Positions 23,033 through 34,119 are shown, counted from the first letter of the stretch. The stretch is 64,000 nucleotides of DNA from Nigrospora sphaerica (GCA_018287875.1 JAGVVL010000022.1:1302001-1366000); one strand, 5' to 3'. The notes: generated from the letters alone by a model not told the origin. Numbers and translations: made by a program.

Positions 23033-23994
23033 GGAGATGAGCTGGTGATGCCGTAAGGTGATCGAACTTGGAAGCTGACGAGGGTTTGGCTGACAAGCCC
23101 CGGCTGACGTGGGGAAAGAGCGCCCATGCGCGCCAGGTGGGCCAAGTAAAGTGTGGGGAGTGTCGTAACTGGGGACAAAACTACCTAGAAAGGTACCTGT
23201 CATGTAGCACTGTAGCGCGCTGTCTCATCCCAATCCCATTCTCCTCCCACTCGGCCCTCTTCTACCGACGCCATGGTCGCCCCGCTCGCGGCCCGAGAGT
23301 CCGCCATTTCTCAAATACACTGCCAGAGCGTACCCAGGTAGAACAGATAATACGAGGCGAATGTCGGCCGTCGGTCCGTGTGTGCGTGTGCGTGCGTGTG
23401 CGTATGTGTGTGTGAAGTTGTATGTGCGTGTGCGCACGCACAAGCCAGGCCATACTCGGGAACAGGGTCAGCCACGGGGCGCCAACACGCATGGCTGTTC
23501 AGGCCATTGTTATCGGGGCGTCCCAGCGTGCGACGACACAGGGGAGGGGACAGTTGAGCCGTATTTCTCGTTAGCGCCAGGAACCGATCGAATGATGAAT
23601 AGAATCGCCATAGCGGGAGCAGGCCAAGGCGACCCGCCTGCGTTGTCATGGCCGCTTCGCGCTTGTACCCCCTTCCCTTGGTCGACGGCGCATAAACACG
23701 ACGGCCATCCCAGGCGCGCGTGCGTCTTGGCCTGTTGACTTCTGCGCTCCTTTCCGCTCCGGTTTTCTCTTCCGGTTCACACTGGTCCGGCTGTGACCAC
23801 CCGTACTGCCCGCCATCGCTGTTACTGTATACAAGCGTCGTCGCCACTCAAACCTCCAACCCCCACTGCAGACCAAAACACCAACACAGAATCCTTAGCC
23901 GCCTAGACGCCGGCCAACTTGCGCATTCCCAGAGGTGCCAGAGGTATACACCCCGGGGCCGTCCCGTGTCTCTTTGGGCTCGGCAAGAAGCGCC
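23033..23994. other. Intergenic with TG-rich microsatellite
   Basis: Contains an imperfect (TG/CG)n tract at about 23377-23440 and the promoter of the downstream monooxygenase. Frames crossing the repeat are artefacts of it. Confidence 0.55.
23377..23440. repeat. Imperfect GT/GC dinucleotide tract
   Basis: Alternating purine-pyrimidine run made of GTGTGC and GTGCGT units with a few interruptions. Confidence 0.8.
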
Positions 23995-25625
23995 ATGGCC
24001 GACGTCTACGACTTCATCGTGGTGGGCGCGGGGCTCAGCGGCATCAACTCGGCATACCGGCTGCAGACGGAACTGCCGGGGGCGCGCTTCACCGTGCTCG
24101 AGGGGCGGGCGCGCCTGGGCGGCACCTGGTCCTTCTTCCGCTTCCCGGGCATCCGGTCCGACTCGAACCTAGCCGTCTTCGGCTTCCCGTGGCGGCCGTG
24201 GCGCCATGACCGCGACATGGCCGGCGCCGACCTCATCCTCGCCTACATCGAGGACGCCGCGCGCGAGCAGGGCATCAACCGCCGCATCCGCTTCCGCCGC
24301 CGCGTCGTGGCCGCCGCGTGGTCCACGCCCGACCAGATGTGGACGCTGCGCGTCGTCGAGCCGGCGGGGGGCGGCGACGGCGACGGCGACGGCGAGACCA
24401 CCACCGTCGAGTACCGCACCCGCTTCCTGCTCAACTGCACCGGCTACTACAGCTACGAGCGGGCGCGCGCGGCGGTGATCCCGGGGCTCGAAGGCTTCGG
24501 CGGGCGCGTGGCGCACCCGCAGTTCTGGCCGGCGGACCTCGACTGGGCGGGGCGGCGCGTTGTCGTCGTGGGCTCGGGCGCGACGGCCGTGACCATGGTG
24601 CCGGTGCTGGCGAAGACGGCGGCGCGCGTCACCATGTTGCAGCGCAGCCCGTCGTACGTCATGAGCCTGCCTTCGGTGAGCGCGGCGCACGCCTGGCTCA
24701 AGCGCCGGCTGCCGGCGCGCCTCGCCCACGCCGTCAACTGGTGGCGCGCCTTCGCCGCCGAGCAGCTCTTCGTCCTCTTCAGCCTCGCCTTCCCCGCCGC
24801 CAGCCGCCGCCTCCTCCTCGCCGGCGCCCGGAAGCAGCTGCCCGCCCGCGTCAGCGTGGCCGAGCACTTCACCCCCCGCTATCCCCCCTTCGACCAGCGC
24901 CTCTGCCTCACCCCCGACAACGAGTTCTTCGGCGCCTTCCACCGCGACAACTGCGACGTCGTGACCGACACCATCGACACCGTCACCGAGGACGCCGTGC
25001 TGACCCGGTCTGGCAAGCGAATCGAGGCTGACATCATCGTGACGGCCACCGGTGAGTTCCTCCCTTTTCTTTCCTTCTTTGCCCTCAGGTTAGGGCTTGT
25101 CCTCTATTTCGGCCTCTCCGTCCCTCAAAACCTCATATCTAAACCCAACCTCCCCTCTCCCCCATAGGTCTCCACGTCGAAATCCTGGGTGGCCTAGCGC
25201 CCCTCGTCGACGGCGTCCCTGTCGACATCTCGCGCGAGTTCGTGTGGCGTGGCGCCATGCTGACGGGGCTGCCCAACGCGGGGTCCGTGACGGGCTACAC
25301 GACGTCATCGTGGACGCTGGGCGCCGACGCCTGCGTCAAACTGCTGATCCGCGTCTACCGGCACATGCAGCGTCTCGGCGCCACCTCGGTCGTGCCCGTG
25401 CTCGATGCCGACGTTGCCGCCGGCCCCGACGGGAAGCCGCCGTCGAAACCCGTCATCGGCCACAGCTCCACCTACTTCCGCGACGCCGAGGGCCGCCTGC
25501 CCCGCATCACCGGCGTCGCGCCCTGGTACGGCCGCGTGAGCCCCCTCTACGACACGTGGCAGCGCTGGTTTGGCGGTTTGGAGAATGGCTTGAGTTATAC
25601 GATCCCGGAGAAAAAGGAGCTGTGA
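23995..25625 (+). CDS. FAD-dependent monooxygenase (Baeyer-Villiger/flavin-containing type)
   Basis: A 504-residue flavoprotein. Exons are 23995-25051 and 25168-25625, split by a 116-bp intron (GTGAGT to CATAG, phase 1). The N-terminal dinucleotide fold reads VVGAGLSG (residues 11-16 for GAGLSG). GGTWSFFRFPGIRSDSN follows, the hallmark of Baeyer-Villiger and related monooxygenases. A second nucleotide fold reads VVVVGSGATA, preceded by a fingerprint-like stretch GFGGRVAHPQFWP. The enzyme would use NADPH and O2 to oxygenate a ketone or a soft nucleophile. It faces a Zn2Cys6 regulator gene tail to tail, with only 320 bp between them. The glycine/aspartate-rich insert near residues 123-130 looks like a surface loop. 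Confidence 0.93.
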
Positions 25626-25945
25626 AGCCCCCCGGTGGTCGTGTTTTTTCCACGTCGTGTGATGTCAACCCCGGTATTGGATACGTACCAGGTGGCAGCC
25701 GTGGTCCCACGCCATCATTGGTCAAGGCAAACATAGCATCGCGTAATGGCCAGATATTAGATATTGCGGTATAATCCGAGCATGCATATAATCAGCATCA
25801 CCGAGCAGCGCCTTTGTGAAGTAGCCCGTGACATGCACTTCCCCGTACTTTATTGACTTCGGCCCTGCTAGCATCGGACGAGCCTCCCCACGACCTCGCC
25901 ATGGCCTCGCCCCTGCTGTCCTGCCAGCCGCCGTGGTAGATTTCG
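25626..25945. other. Convergent 3' intergenic region
   Basis: The shared 3' region of the monooxygenase and the Zn2Cys6 factor genes. No gene is seen. Confidence 0.5.
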
Positions 25946-27993
25946 CTATACCAACAGTGCCGCGTGGCCCAAAGCGCCCAAACATTCGGCCAGGCCCCAG
26001 CCGACGGCGTCCACGGACCCGCGGTGCTCCCAGACGACCGTCATGACCTGCAGGGCCTCGCGGATGGTGCCGAAGACGCGGAGGCCCTCGTCCATGGCGG
26101 CCACAAGCCCGCGGAAGAAGGGCTCCTGCTCGGCGCTCGCCAGGCACCCCGCCACGGCGAAGGGCCACACGAGCGTGCGCAGGGCCAAGGGCCCCGGCAG
26201 CGCGCCGAGCAAGGCCACGAGGCCCGCGTGGTGCCGCCGCACCGTCGGGTGGGAGGCTTTCCACCCTTGCGTGACCGTCGTCAGGTAGACGAGGGTCGCG
26301 CGCACGTAGACGAGCGTGTGGAAGGCGTGGGCGGGCGTGGTTGAGGCGGTGCCCGAGTTGGAGATGGGCAGTGGTGGCGCCAAGGGTTGCGAGCCGGGAG
26401 CCAGCGCCGACGGGTCGGCGTAGGCGAGACGGGGGTCCCCGGCAGACGGAAGCGACCGCTCGAGCGCCTCCGCGCCATCCCCGAGGCGCCTCTCGAGGTC
26501 GCGGGCCCGGCACGCGAGCTCTTCGGCCGGCGGGGGCCGCATCGGATCCGTCTTTACCCAAGCCGCCAAGGCTGCCACCTCGCCGAGAAGGGCCACGGCC
26601 CAGCTCTGCACGCCGACAAACTCGTGCATGGGCAAGCTCGGGTCGGGCCCCTCGAGCAGCTCGGCGTGTAGGGCCTGGAGGCGCGGTGGACGGGCCAGCG
26701 CCGTCGAGGCCAGCACATCGGTCCACAGCAACTGGGCCGTGACGAAGCGGAAGGCGGCCTCGTCGCCCAGCCAGGGCCGCTGGTTTCCAGGCCACGTCAC
26801 ACCGACCGGCACGTCCTGCGGGCCCAGACGCCCAAGGATGTCATGCCACGGGGTGGTGGCCGTACTGGCATGGGTGACGAGCTGATCGAGGAGGCCGGCG
26901 GCCGCGGCGAGGTGAGCAGGTCCGCTGGCGGCGTTGCCAACGGCGAGCTCGAAAGAGAGCATGTGGGCCAAGGTATTGAGGCAGGCGACGGCAGCGCGCA
27001 GGTTCGCCGTGCAGCCGAGATGCTGTCCCCCCTGCACTTGGTTGAGGCTAGCCAAGCCGAGGGCGGCGAGATCCGCGTGCAGGGCGGAGGCGGCGAGCCC
27101 TTGTTGTTGGATCAGCGTTTCCCAGTTGTGCGCGCGGCAGCTCTCGTGTCCCTCCGAGACGTTCTCGAGTACGACGGCAAAGAAGTACGAGGCCAGGCTC
27201 AACGCCGTGTGGAACAGCGCTCGGTTCCGTGTCAGCAGGACCAGCAACCAGCCACGTCCGTGTGCGAGCAGCGCCGGCTGGTAGAAAGGGTTGAGGAACG
27301 GGAATACGTAGTCGAGATACAGCATCGCCTGCATCAGCTCATGCTCTTGGGTGCTGTCGGCCAGCCAGGACGTGGGTGGTTGCGCCATGGCGGCAGCGCC
27401 GAACTGTGCTGGTGCACATGAAGGGGACAACTCATGAGCATCGATGAGCTTCGCGTCGCTGAATGGGCGACTCCCACCGCCGGCAGTGGCCCTCAAGTCC
27501 TTCGGGCTCTTGTCGTCCATCTCACCCTTGCCTTGGCCGTGGCCGTCTCCATGGTCGTCTCCCGTGGCGGCGTTCAAGGCCATGCCGCCCGCCATGCTGC
27601 GCGATAGCATGCCGTCCAGGTCGTCGACCGCAAACCCCCCCTTCCCCTCGAGTTCGTGCGTCCATTTCCTGTCCCGTCGCTCGCCCGCTTTGGCCTTGAC
27701 CATGGAGCGCAGCTCGGCCGCCTTGGCCTTCTCGCGCGGGCCACCGTCCATCCAGGCCGGCTTCTGGTCGCTATAGACACAAGTGATCTCAAGGGCGCCG
27801 CAGACGCCGCACAACGGCTTGGCCTCGTCGCATTTCTTGCGCCGCAGGCGGCACGTCCAGCAGCCCTCTGTACGGGGGAAGAGATACAGCGGGGTCAAGG
27901 TCAGCGGCCGAGACGTCAGGGCCACGGTGGGAAACAGGCACGGCTGGGCGACTCACGCGAGCTCCTGATGCGGCCCGTCATAGCGGCAGGCAT
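25946..27993 (-). CDS. Zn2Cys6 fungal transcription factor
   Basis: Nuclear regulator of 652 residues. The start is in a tiny first exon (27993-27957, 12 codons plus one base), followed by an 89-bp intron (GTGAGT to TACAG) and a long second exon (27867-25946). This places the zinc cluster at residues 15-42 as C-x2-C-x6-C-x6-C-x2-C-x6-C, beginning CWTCRLRRKKCDE. Without the small exon the protein has no ATG before the cluster. The C-terminal half resembles the fungal-specific transcription factor domain (Fungal_trans_2 type). The protein has a typical acidic/serine linker. The convergent monooxygenase gene next to it is a reasonable candidate target, but that is inference from position only. 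Confidence 0.92.
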
Positions 27994-28548
27994 GCTGGCG
28001 ACGTCTCGGTTTGGTCGTGGGCGACGGTGCGACAGCCGCGGGCTACACGATCCTATGGTTATGGGACTTGTAGGTGAATTCGGAGATGAGTAATGTTAAA
28101 GACGAGGATGGATGATTGTCTAGGCGACGAAACGAAAAGACACCAGCAACGGCGGGGGGACAAAGCGGTCCAATGAGAGCAAGCACCACCACCCTCACCT
28201 TCGCCATCGCCTCAAGGCTTCGCGTCACAGCCGCCTTGTCGCGAAGTGCCCTCTGCGAAAACCGTTGTACGAGGGTGAGTAGGCTTCCTCTTCCCGCAGT
28301 CTCAGTTTCGAAGGTTCCCTACGAGACTTCTATGCCTGGGTCAGCCCACGCAAGCCGCCTACCACGACAAGAGCCTGGCTGAATCCGGCGGGATGCGCAT
28401 CGACACTAAGCGCTCACTGGTCTTCTGCAGAGACAAAGAAGAATACAGAACTACTGTAGATGTTTTCGCCGTGTTGCCTGCTGGTAGCTAACTACTTGTG
28501 TGAGCGGCAGCACTGAGCCAGCTGCAAAACCTTGATTGCGCCTCACAG
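27994..28548. other. Intergenic, no gene seen
   Basis: Between the 5' end of the Zn2Cys6 factor and the 3' end of the copper transporter. No supported gene. Confidence 0.5.
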
Positions 28549-29349
28549 TCATCCACAGCACCCCATCGCCTCGGTTACCTCATTGCCCGAAGAGTCGATT
28601 TGATGACCCCCAAGCCTCTCCCACCTAAACACAAAAGCGCCCAGAAAGGCGCCGAGAAGGATACAAATCAAAATGTACCCGTTGCAATACCTGCACCGTG
28701 TCAGTATGCACCCCTTCGTCAATCGAGCATCGGCAACAAGGGCCACTGACATGGCTAACAACATGATCCAGTACGCGACGGCGAACTGGACCGTATGCAG
28801 GAGGGCACGGATACCCTGCTGGATGAAGGTGGGTCGGAAGTCGACCGTGGGCGAGACAATGTGCGTCTTTTCGGCCAACAACCGCCGGGCCGACGACGAC
28901 GACGCGCTAGCCGACGACGACGTGGCGCGGGGGCCGGCTATGCTCCGGCGAGTGGCGGCACGCGCGGCGACCGAAATGACCCGTTGGCGGTGGGTGCGCA
29001 CGATGTTTTGGTCATAGAACTTGGCCATGCGCCGTAGGGCTTCGAGGAGCACGACCAGCAACACCACGCCGATGCAGAACGCCGCGAAACCGTCCCCCGA
29101 GCGAATTTGCCATGACTGACTGAGGAAGCAGGCGTCGATTGTATGCCAGTTCCATAGCATCTGAAGTCCCCCGTCCTCGGCGTGTTAGCCTGCGCCCCGG
29201 GCTGGGAGGAGAGAAGAAGCAGGGTATTCTTGACTTGCCGTTACTTTGCAATCCGCGTCGGCCGGCACAGAACTATTCCAGGGCGGCGAGGGCGCAGGTG
29301 CAACTGGCATATCCATGCCAGCCATTTTGGGACTCATAGCGTCATCCAT
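28549..29349 (-). CDS. Ctr-family copper transporter
   Basis: High-affinity copper importer of 218 residues. Exons are 29349-29245, 29160-28751 and 28690-28549. Introns are 84 bp (GTAACG to TTCAG) and 60 bp (GTCAGT to GTGCAG, with a perfect CTGAC branch). The extracellular N-terminus is Met-rich (MSPKMAGMDMP). Membrane helix 1 follows MLWNWHTIDACFLS. Helix 2 carries the copper-binding MxxxM (MLLAM), and the second splice restores MLLAMYCNGYI. Helix 3 carries GxxxG (GAFLG). The C-terminus ends in a Cys-Cys pair. All of these are Ctr hallmarks. The long Ser/Ala-rich loop between helices 1 and 2 is typical of fungal CTR2/CTR3-like proteins; plasma-membrane versus vacuolar location is open. Confidence 0.93.
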
Positions 29350-30448
29350 CTTGGCTCGGCCGGACTGGTAGTACGGGATACGGCCGTGGCGGTCGTTTGA
29401 CGCCGTTAAGTGCGATGGAAGCAATACTCGGGGTCACGGATAGCGTAGACAGCGGCCAAGAGAGGCTACAGAGAGACGTAAAGGCAGCGCTTTGTCGCGA
29501 TGGTGTTTGGTATCAAGATGACATGACTGGCGAGAACAAATCCTCATGGCTCAACGTCGTCGTGGTTATGAGCGCGAGACATAGCATCAGTGGCAGTAGG
29601 AACTACGAATTGCAACTAGATCGTTGCGAAGAATAGATGCAGCAGGCGCGTTCGTGGGTTCGCATCATCGTTCCCCCCAGACAAGACGAAGGCAGGAAGG
29701 TGTCACCATGTGCGGAAAAGAGCTTGAGGAAGATCTCGGCGGGAACGTCGACAGAGGTTGGCACGTTGGGTTGGACCTACCTTCCATATCCACCCATTGT
29801 TGTAGATGGGCGCAACCACTGGGTCCTTTGGGGGGATGGGTTGCAATGCATCGTAGGCGAGCACTGGCACGATACCTACTTACAGAGGATTTTAGCGGTG
29901 CACTTTATTGCAATGGCAGCAGGTTGAGGTAGATAGATCACATGGATATCCCATGGCTCGAATGTGATGCGGCGTGTCATTACCTTATTACTGCCATTTA
30001 GGTACCGCCTTACGAAGGGTGGATCTCACGTGGGCTTCAACTGCCATTGAGCCCCTCGGACGGTCGGGTCGCGTAAGTTGTCCGAATACCGATCAGTGGG
30101 GTCAACCCTAAAAGCCCGGGAAAGACCCCTGGGACGGCAAGCTAGTGCTGCCGTTGGCCCAATCAAGCCCCGCGATTTACTCAGCAACAGCCGCCCGCAC
30201 GCCGCTCCACGGCATGAGAAGGCGCTGGAGCTGTCGAGAATGAGCTGATGTCGCATGTTTGGGGGGGGGGGCCGCGACGAAGCTCTACCGCTGGGGGAAG
30301 CTTCGCCGGCTGCACACACAAGCATTGATCAATCACAGGCACTGGTCACCCTACTCACGGGACGCAGAGGAAAGGGATCGACTCCCTCCCCCGCGATATA
30401 ACCACCACTGCTTGCCCTTCCCGTCTCTCCACGACCGTCATCACCACA
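29350..30448. other. Intergenic, no gene seen
   Basis: Divergent promoter region between the copper transporter and the hemerythrin-like gene. It holds a run of ten G near 30258. No copper-response element was identified with confidence. Confidence 0.45.
30397..30401 (+). promoter_or_regulatory. TATA-like element of the hemerythrin-like gene
   Basis: TATAA about 50 bp upstream of the ATG at 30449; the spacing would leave a very short leader. Confidence 0.3.
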
Positions 30449-31354
30449 ATGGCCCCTCCCGCCACGAAACCGCCCAAGAAAGGAGGCATCCTCAGCAACC
30501 TGCTGTTCCTCGCCGTTCCCGTTCTCGTCGCCCTGTTTCTGACGCGCTCCCCCTACATGATGACGGCCGTGTCCCCCTCGTCCGCCCGACCCTGGGCCGA
30601 TGCCCCCATCAAGCTCGTGACGACGCCGCAGTACGAGACCAAGAAGACCGACATCTTCACCACGGGCGCCACCCACATGGCCCTCGTGCACAATGCCATC
30701 CTGCGCGGCTACAACTCCATCTACCAGCAGGCGCCCCACGTCAAGGACGCCGACAAGGCCGACTTTATCGGCTACTGCCAGACCTGGCACAAGTTTGTCG
30801 TCTCACACCACGACGACGAGGAGGAGACGCTGTTCGCCGCCGTGGCCAAGGTGCTGGACGACCAGACCGTCTGGGAGGGCACTCTGAAGGAGCACGAGGC
30901 CTTCCTGGGCGGCCTCGCAGCCTTCCACAAGTACCTGGCCGAGCTGGCCTCCCCGCAGGCCCTCTCGGGCGCTGAACTGCAGCGCATCATGGCCGATTTC
31001 CAGGACGCCTTTGAGGCCCACTTCCACTCGGAGATCTCGACCATCGCAGCGCTCGCCGACCACCCCAAGGCGCCCAAGCCTGGCACGCCCGAGGAAGCTG
31101 AGACGCGTGCCCTCTTCAAGAGCTGGGGCAAGAACACCGTCACCAAAGCCGGCACCCTCGACGTTGTCCCCTTCTTCCTGCTCAATCTCGACGGCACCGT
31201 CGAGGACGGCATGTGGGCCAATTGGCCGCCAATGCCCGCCCCCATCAGATGGGGCCTGACCAACCTGGCCGGCGCCTACCACGGTGGCTGGTGGAAGTTC
31301 AGCAGCTGTGCCGGCGGCCGGCCCAAGGAGTTGTATGCCCTGAAGGCGGAGTAG
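30449..31354 (+). CDS. Membrane-anchored hemerythrin/HHE-domain protein
   Basis: A 301-residue intronless protein. A basic N-terminus (PPKKGG) leads into one hydrophobic helix at about residues 15-34, so a signal anchor is likely. A four-helix hemerythrin HHE domain follows, with candidate iron ligands in GATHMALVHNAI, in WHKFVVSHHDDEEE, in LKEHEAFLGGLAAFHKYL and in FEAHFHSEIS. The C-terminal 90 residues form a conserved fungal tail with WANWPPMP and WWKFSSC. Such proteins bind non-heme diiron and are linked to oxygen, iron or nitric-oxide handling in other organisms. The role in fungi is not settled. The neighbouring copper transporter hints at metal handling but is not proof. Confidence 0.87.
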   Translation: MAPPATKPPKKGGILSNLLFLAVPVLVALFLTRSPYMMTAVSPSSARPWADAPIKLVTTPQYETKKTDIFTTGATHMALVHNAILRGYNSIYQQAPHVKDADKADFIGYCQTWHKFVVSHHDDEEETLFAAVAKVLDDQTVWEGTLKEHEAFLGGLAAFHKYLAELASPQALSGAELQRIMADFQDAFEAHFHSEISTIAALADHPKAPKPGTPEEAETRALFKSWGKNTVTKAGTLDVVPFFLLNLDGTVEDGMWANWPPMPAPIRWGLTNLAGAYHGGWWKFSSCAGGRPKELYALKAE

Positions 31355-32280
31355 CGTCGTGTTTTCGTAGCAAACCAGACATGCTAGCAACCCGAGTTTC
31401 CCGTCCTGTGTATTGATTATTGCGGCGTTCAATTCGGGAGTTTCAGGATATGGCTGGGGATCGAAAAGGCGAACCTGCATGTTACCCTTTTCTTATTAGC
31501 ATGGATGTGTGGGCACGGTTTTGCAGCCGGAACCCATGACTTGATTAGTAGCTGATCCAAGCAGCTGTCAAGCCCCTACAATACATGTGCGTCAAATCAC
31601 TAGGATGACGACGGTGACGCGAGAAGATACCGGGAAAGGTAGCTTTAAATATATGGATTCGTTTATCCCTCCGCAAAACCGCCGCAATTTGCCGGCCTGT
31701 TCGAACCCCGGACTGGACGAATAGGCTGCCGCCGAGAAGCATGCGTTCCAACACAGTAACGTCATGATGCAACTTACGTGTGACCGGCCACGACTATCGG
31801 AACGCGGCACGGAAGTCGGTTTCAGTTGCGGAGCATATGTTTTCTGGACACGAAAAGCGCCTGGCGAACATGGTATCCTGAATCTAACAGATAACATGAT
31901 CCGAGCTAGGCTTTCTATACGTTCACCCGCCGGGGGTCCATCAATGCGCGACCAGCGGCGGGCCCAATCGAACACATGCCGATTTCACCTCCCGCGCCCG
32001 TTACCCACCCTACGACGCACACACATACTTGATGTTTGTCGGCCATGAACAGAGCGGCCAAGGCGCCGATGGCAAGCACGGCGGTTAAAGCCCCAACTCT
32101 TGGCCGATCAGAGGCCTGACGTCTCTTGTATGAGGACACCGTGGTTTCTCGCGGCTTGGTGGCCAGCCTGTGTGCCGCGGGGCGGGCGCCCAAAGAAACC
32201 TCGCAACCTCGGGGGCACTTGGACCGCTCGACCCGGCAACCCGGCGACCGGCTCGTCGGGTGTAGTAGCTATACGCGCTG
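31355..32280. other. Intergenic, no gene seen
   Basis: No supported gene. A GTTCGAA palindrome near 31690 was checked for tRNA structure and does not pair into a T-arm. Confidence 0.45.
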
Positions 32281-32319
32281 CGACTCGCCATCCGGCAGGC
32301 GGCATCCTTTAGCCGCAGC

Positions 32320-33221
32320 AGCGGGCGACGGCCGCAGGGCACCAAATTCAGGGTCATTGGGGCGGGAAAGTAAGTATCGCCACTCTTTTTCCGATTTCTG
32401 CCTTGCATTGCACTCTCCTCGCTCCTTTCTCGTGTTCTCTTGCTCCTCCTCTCTGGTTAAACCCCCCCTCCCGCCCTCCCAACCCGTCTTCACCGCTGCC
32501 TTCCTGGCCATGCTGAACTTGCCCATAGGTCGCGGACGGGCACGAAGACTCTTAACGAGGCGCTCACAATCCTCCTGAGCGGGCCGGTGCACGATCCGGG
32601 GATCCAGTCGCTCAGGGGGTCGCACGAGGAAATTTCGCACTGGCTGGAGATCTTGGAGCTGGCGCCGCGGCAGAGCGAGTCGCTGGCGACGCGCAAGAAG
32701 GTCGAGTACCTGCTGACGCCGGAGCTGCTGCTGGTGCACCCGGCAGCGGTCGTGGTGGCGACGACGCGCGACGCCACGGCGTGTTGGCGCAGCATGCGCT
32801 GCCTCAACGGCCTCGTGGGCATGTGGTACCTGCCGCTCGTTGTGCTCTGGCTCACCAAGGCCCAGACCTACGGCCGCTGGCGCACCCGCCTCGGCGACGC
32901 CACCATCGCCGAGCGCACCCTCGCCCGCCACGAGGCCCACCCGCACCGCGTCGTGCCCCCGAATGCCTCTTCTGGTACGGCTTCAGCGACGGCTGGGATC
33001 CCCTATGCCGTTTCCTCGACATCCCCGTCCCCGACCGCCCCTTCCCCCACAACGACGACCAAGCCGGCGCTCGCCAGGTGTACCTCGACCATCTCATCGC
33101 CGGCCGCCTGAGCTGGGCCTTCGTGCTCGTTTTCTTGGGCATGGCCATATACGCGGCTGTGGCGCGGGTGCGGCGGACGGAGCAATGGGGCGATGTCGCT
33201 GCTCGGGCTCGACGTGTGTGA
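32320..33221 (+). pseudogene. Sulfotransferase-family (P-loop) gene, decayed
   Basis: An upstream piece reads TKFRVIGAGK and ends at a GTAAGT donor (32370). It splices over 159 bp to SRTGTKTLNEALTILL (from 32529), giving the P-loop-like GAGKSRTGTKTL. The frame runs on through PVHDPGIQSLRGSHEE and VVVATTRDATACW to about 32957. There one C is missing from a C-run and the protein resumes one frame over (ECLFWYGFSDGW, PVPDRPFPHNDD), ending with a membrane helix at 33221. No ATG exists in frame before the P-loop. The segment between EYLLTPELL and VHPAAVVV looks shorter than in relatives. The layout matches fungal P-loop sulfotransferase-like proteins with a C-terminal helix. Missing start plus frameshift imply a pseudogene. 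Confidence 0.72.
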
Positions 33222-33747
33222 CGGTGGGGTTCACTTCATCACATGGGGCCAGCACACTGACCCCTGATAGACGGTATAAGGAAGATGGTCTATATTTCCT
33301 GAGATCACGCCAAACAAGGTGGATACGAAAGAATATGTCACAAGTCCAGTGGCCTTCGTCAGACTCTACCATACAATACCCGCCCTCAAATGCTGTGTGG
33401 ATCATCGAGTTTCCCTAGGGCTCCTACCAGAGGTGTTCCATTCATCTCACACGTAATTTACCTTGTTAGCGGGTTGTGTCATGCCACAGGTAGGCGTCTT
33501 GGCCGGACGAAACAAAAGGAAGGAACCCCATGGGAGAAAGATAGAGGCAACCTGGGGGTGGAACCTAGATCCATCTGGACCCATCGACAGGAATAATTTT
33601 CAGTCTTTTACTGTGTCCATCTCCGGGGCAATCATTGCATCCGCCGTATTACGTCTACATAGACAACCGAATGCCCCATCGTGAAAATTGGCCGCCTTGT
33701 CAGTCCCTGCACTGCACCCCATCATGTCGAGCCACACCACCAAGCAT
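33222..33747. other. Intergenic, no gene seen
   Basis: Between the sulfotransferase remnant and the 3' end of the small secreted peptide gene. Confidence 0.5.
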
Positions 33748-34119
33748 CTAGCAGAAGTGCGTCGGGGAGTTGGAGTTGCATATGCAGTCGAGATAACCAC
33801 AGTACGTCATACCGCATGGGCAACCCGTGTCGCAAGTTTTGACGGTCTTGTGCGTGCCGGCGTCCAGCTACGGTTGCTACCCGTCAGCGCGCGTGTTCTT
33901 GTTTCCCGGCCGGCGGGCGAGGGGGGCACCGGGTTTGCCACTTACCACAGCATCGAAACCGTTGGAGCTACTGCAATACTCGCAATAGCCGTTGTAGGGG
34001 TTGAGGTAGCAGGCGAAGGCCTCGGGGCTGCCATCGGCAGCCTCGGCGGGCACGGCCGCACCATACACGCCGGCGGCCGCGACGACAAGAAGTATCAGGA
34101 GATGGGGTACGGAGACCAT
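33748..34119 (-). CDS. Small ten-cysteine secreted peptide
   Basis: A 97-residue predicted secreted protein. Exon 1 is 34119-33946 and exon 2 is 33867-33748, joined over a 78-bp intron (donor GTAAGT, branch GCTGAC, acceptor CCGTAG, phase 0). An earlier acceptor nine bases upstream would run into a stop. The signal peptide is a clean hydrophobic run (residues 6-20) ending near GAAVP. The mature peptide has ten cysteines: three in ACYLNPYNGYCEYC and seven in the second exon, in the order C-x3-C-x-C-x4-C-x4-C-x-C, with a last C at the C-terminus. The even cysteine count, small size and a TATAAAA box about 110 bp upstream support a real gene. It resembles fungal effector or antimicrobial-type peptides in general layout; no family is recognised. 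Confidence 0.72.

Noticed and set aside
22577..23203. 208-codon frame opposite the GrpB gene
   Set aside because: Antisense shadow; the plus strand carries the family signature.
24169..24942. 257-codon open frame opposite the monooxygenase
   Set aside because: Shadow of a very GC-rich gene; Ala/Gly/Glu/Arg-rich with no domain.
25722..26795. 357-codon frame on the same strand as the Zn2Cys6 factor
   Set aside because: Out-of-frame reading of the factor's coding exon; Arg/Ala/Pro-rich and without motifs.
31660..31740. Possible tRNA around a GTTCGAA motif
   Set aside because: The flanks do not form the five-base T-stem and no A-box or acceptor stem is visible.
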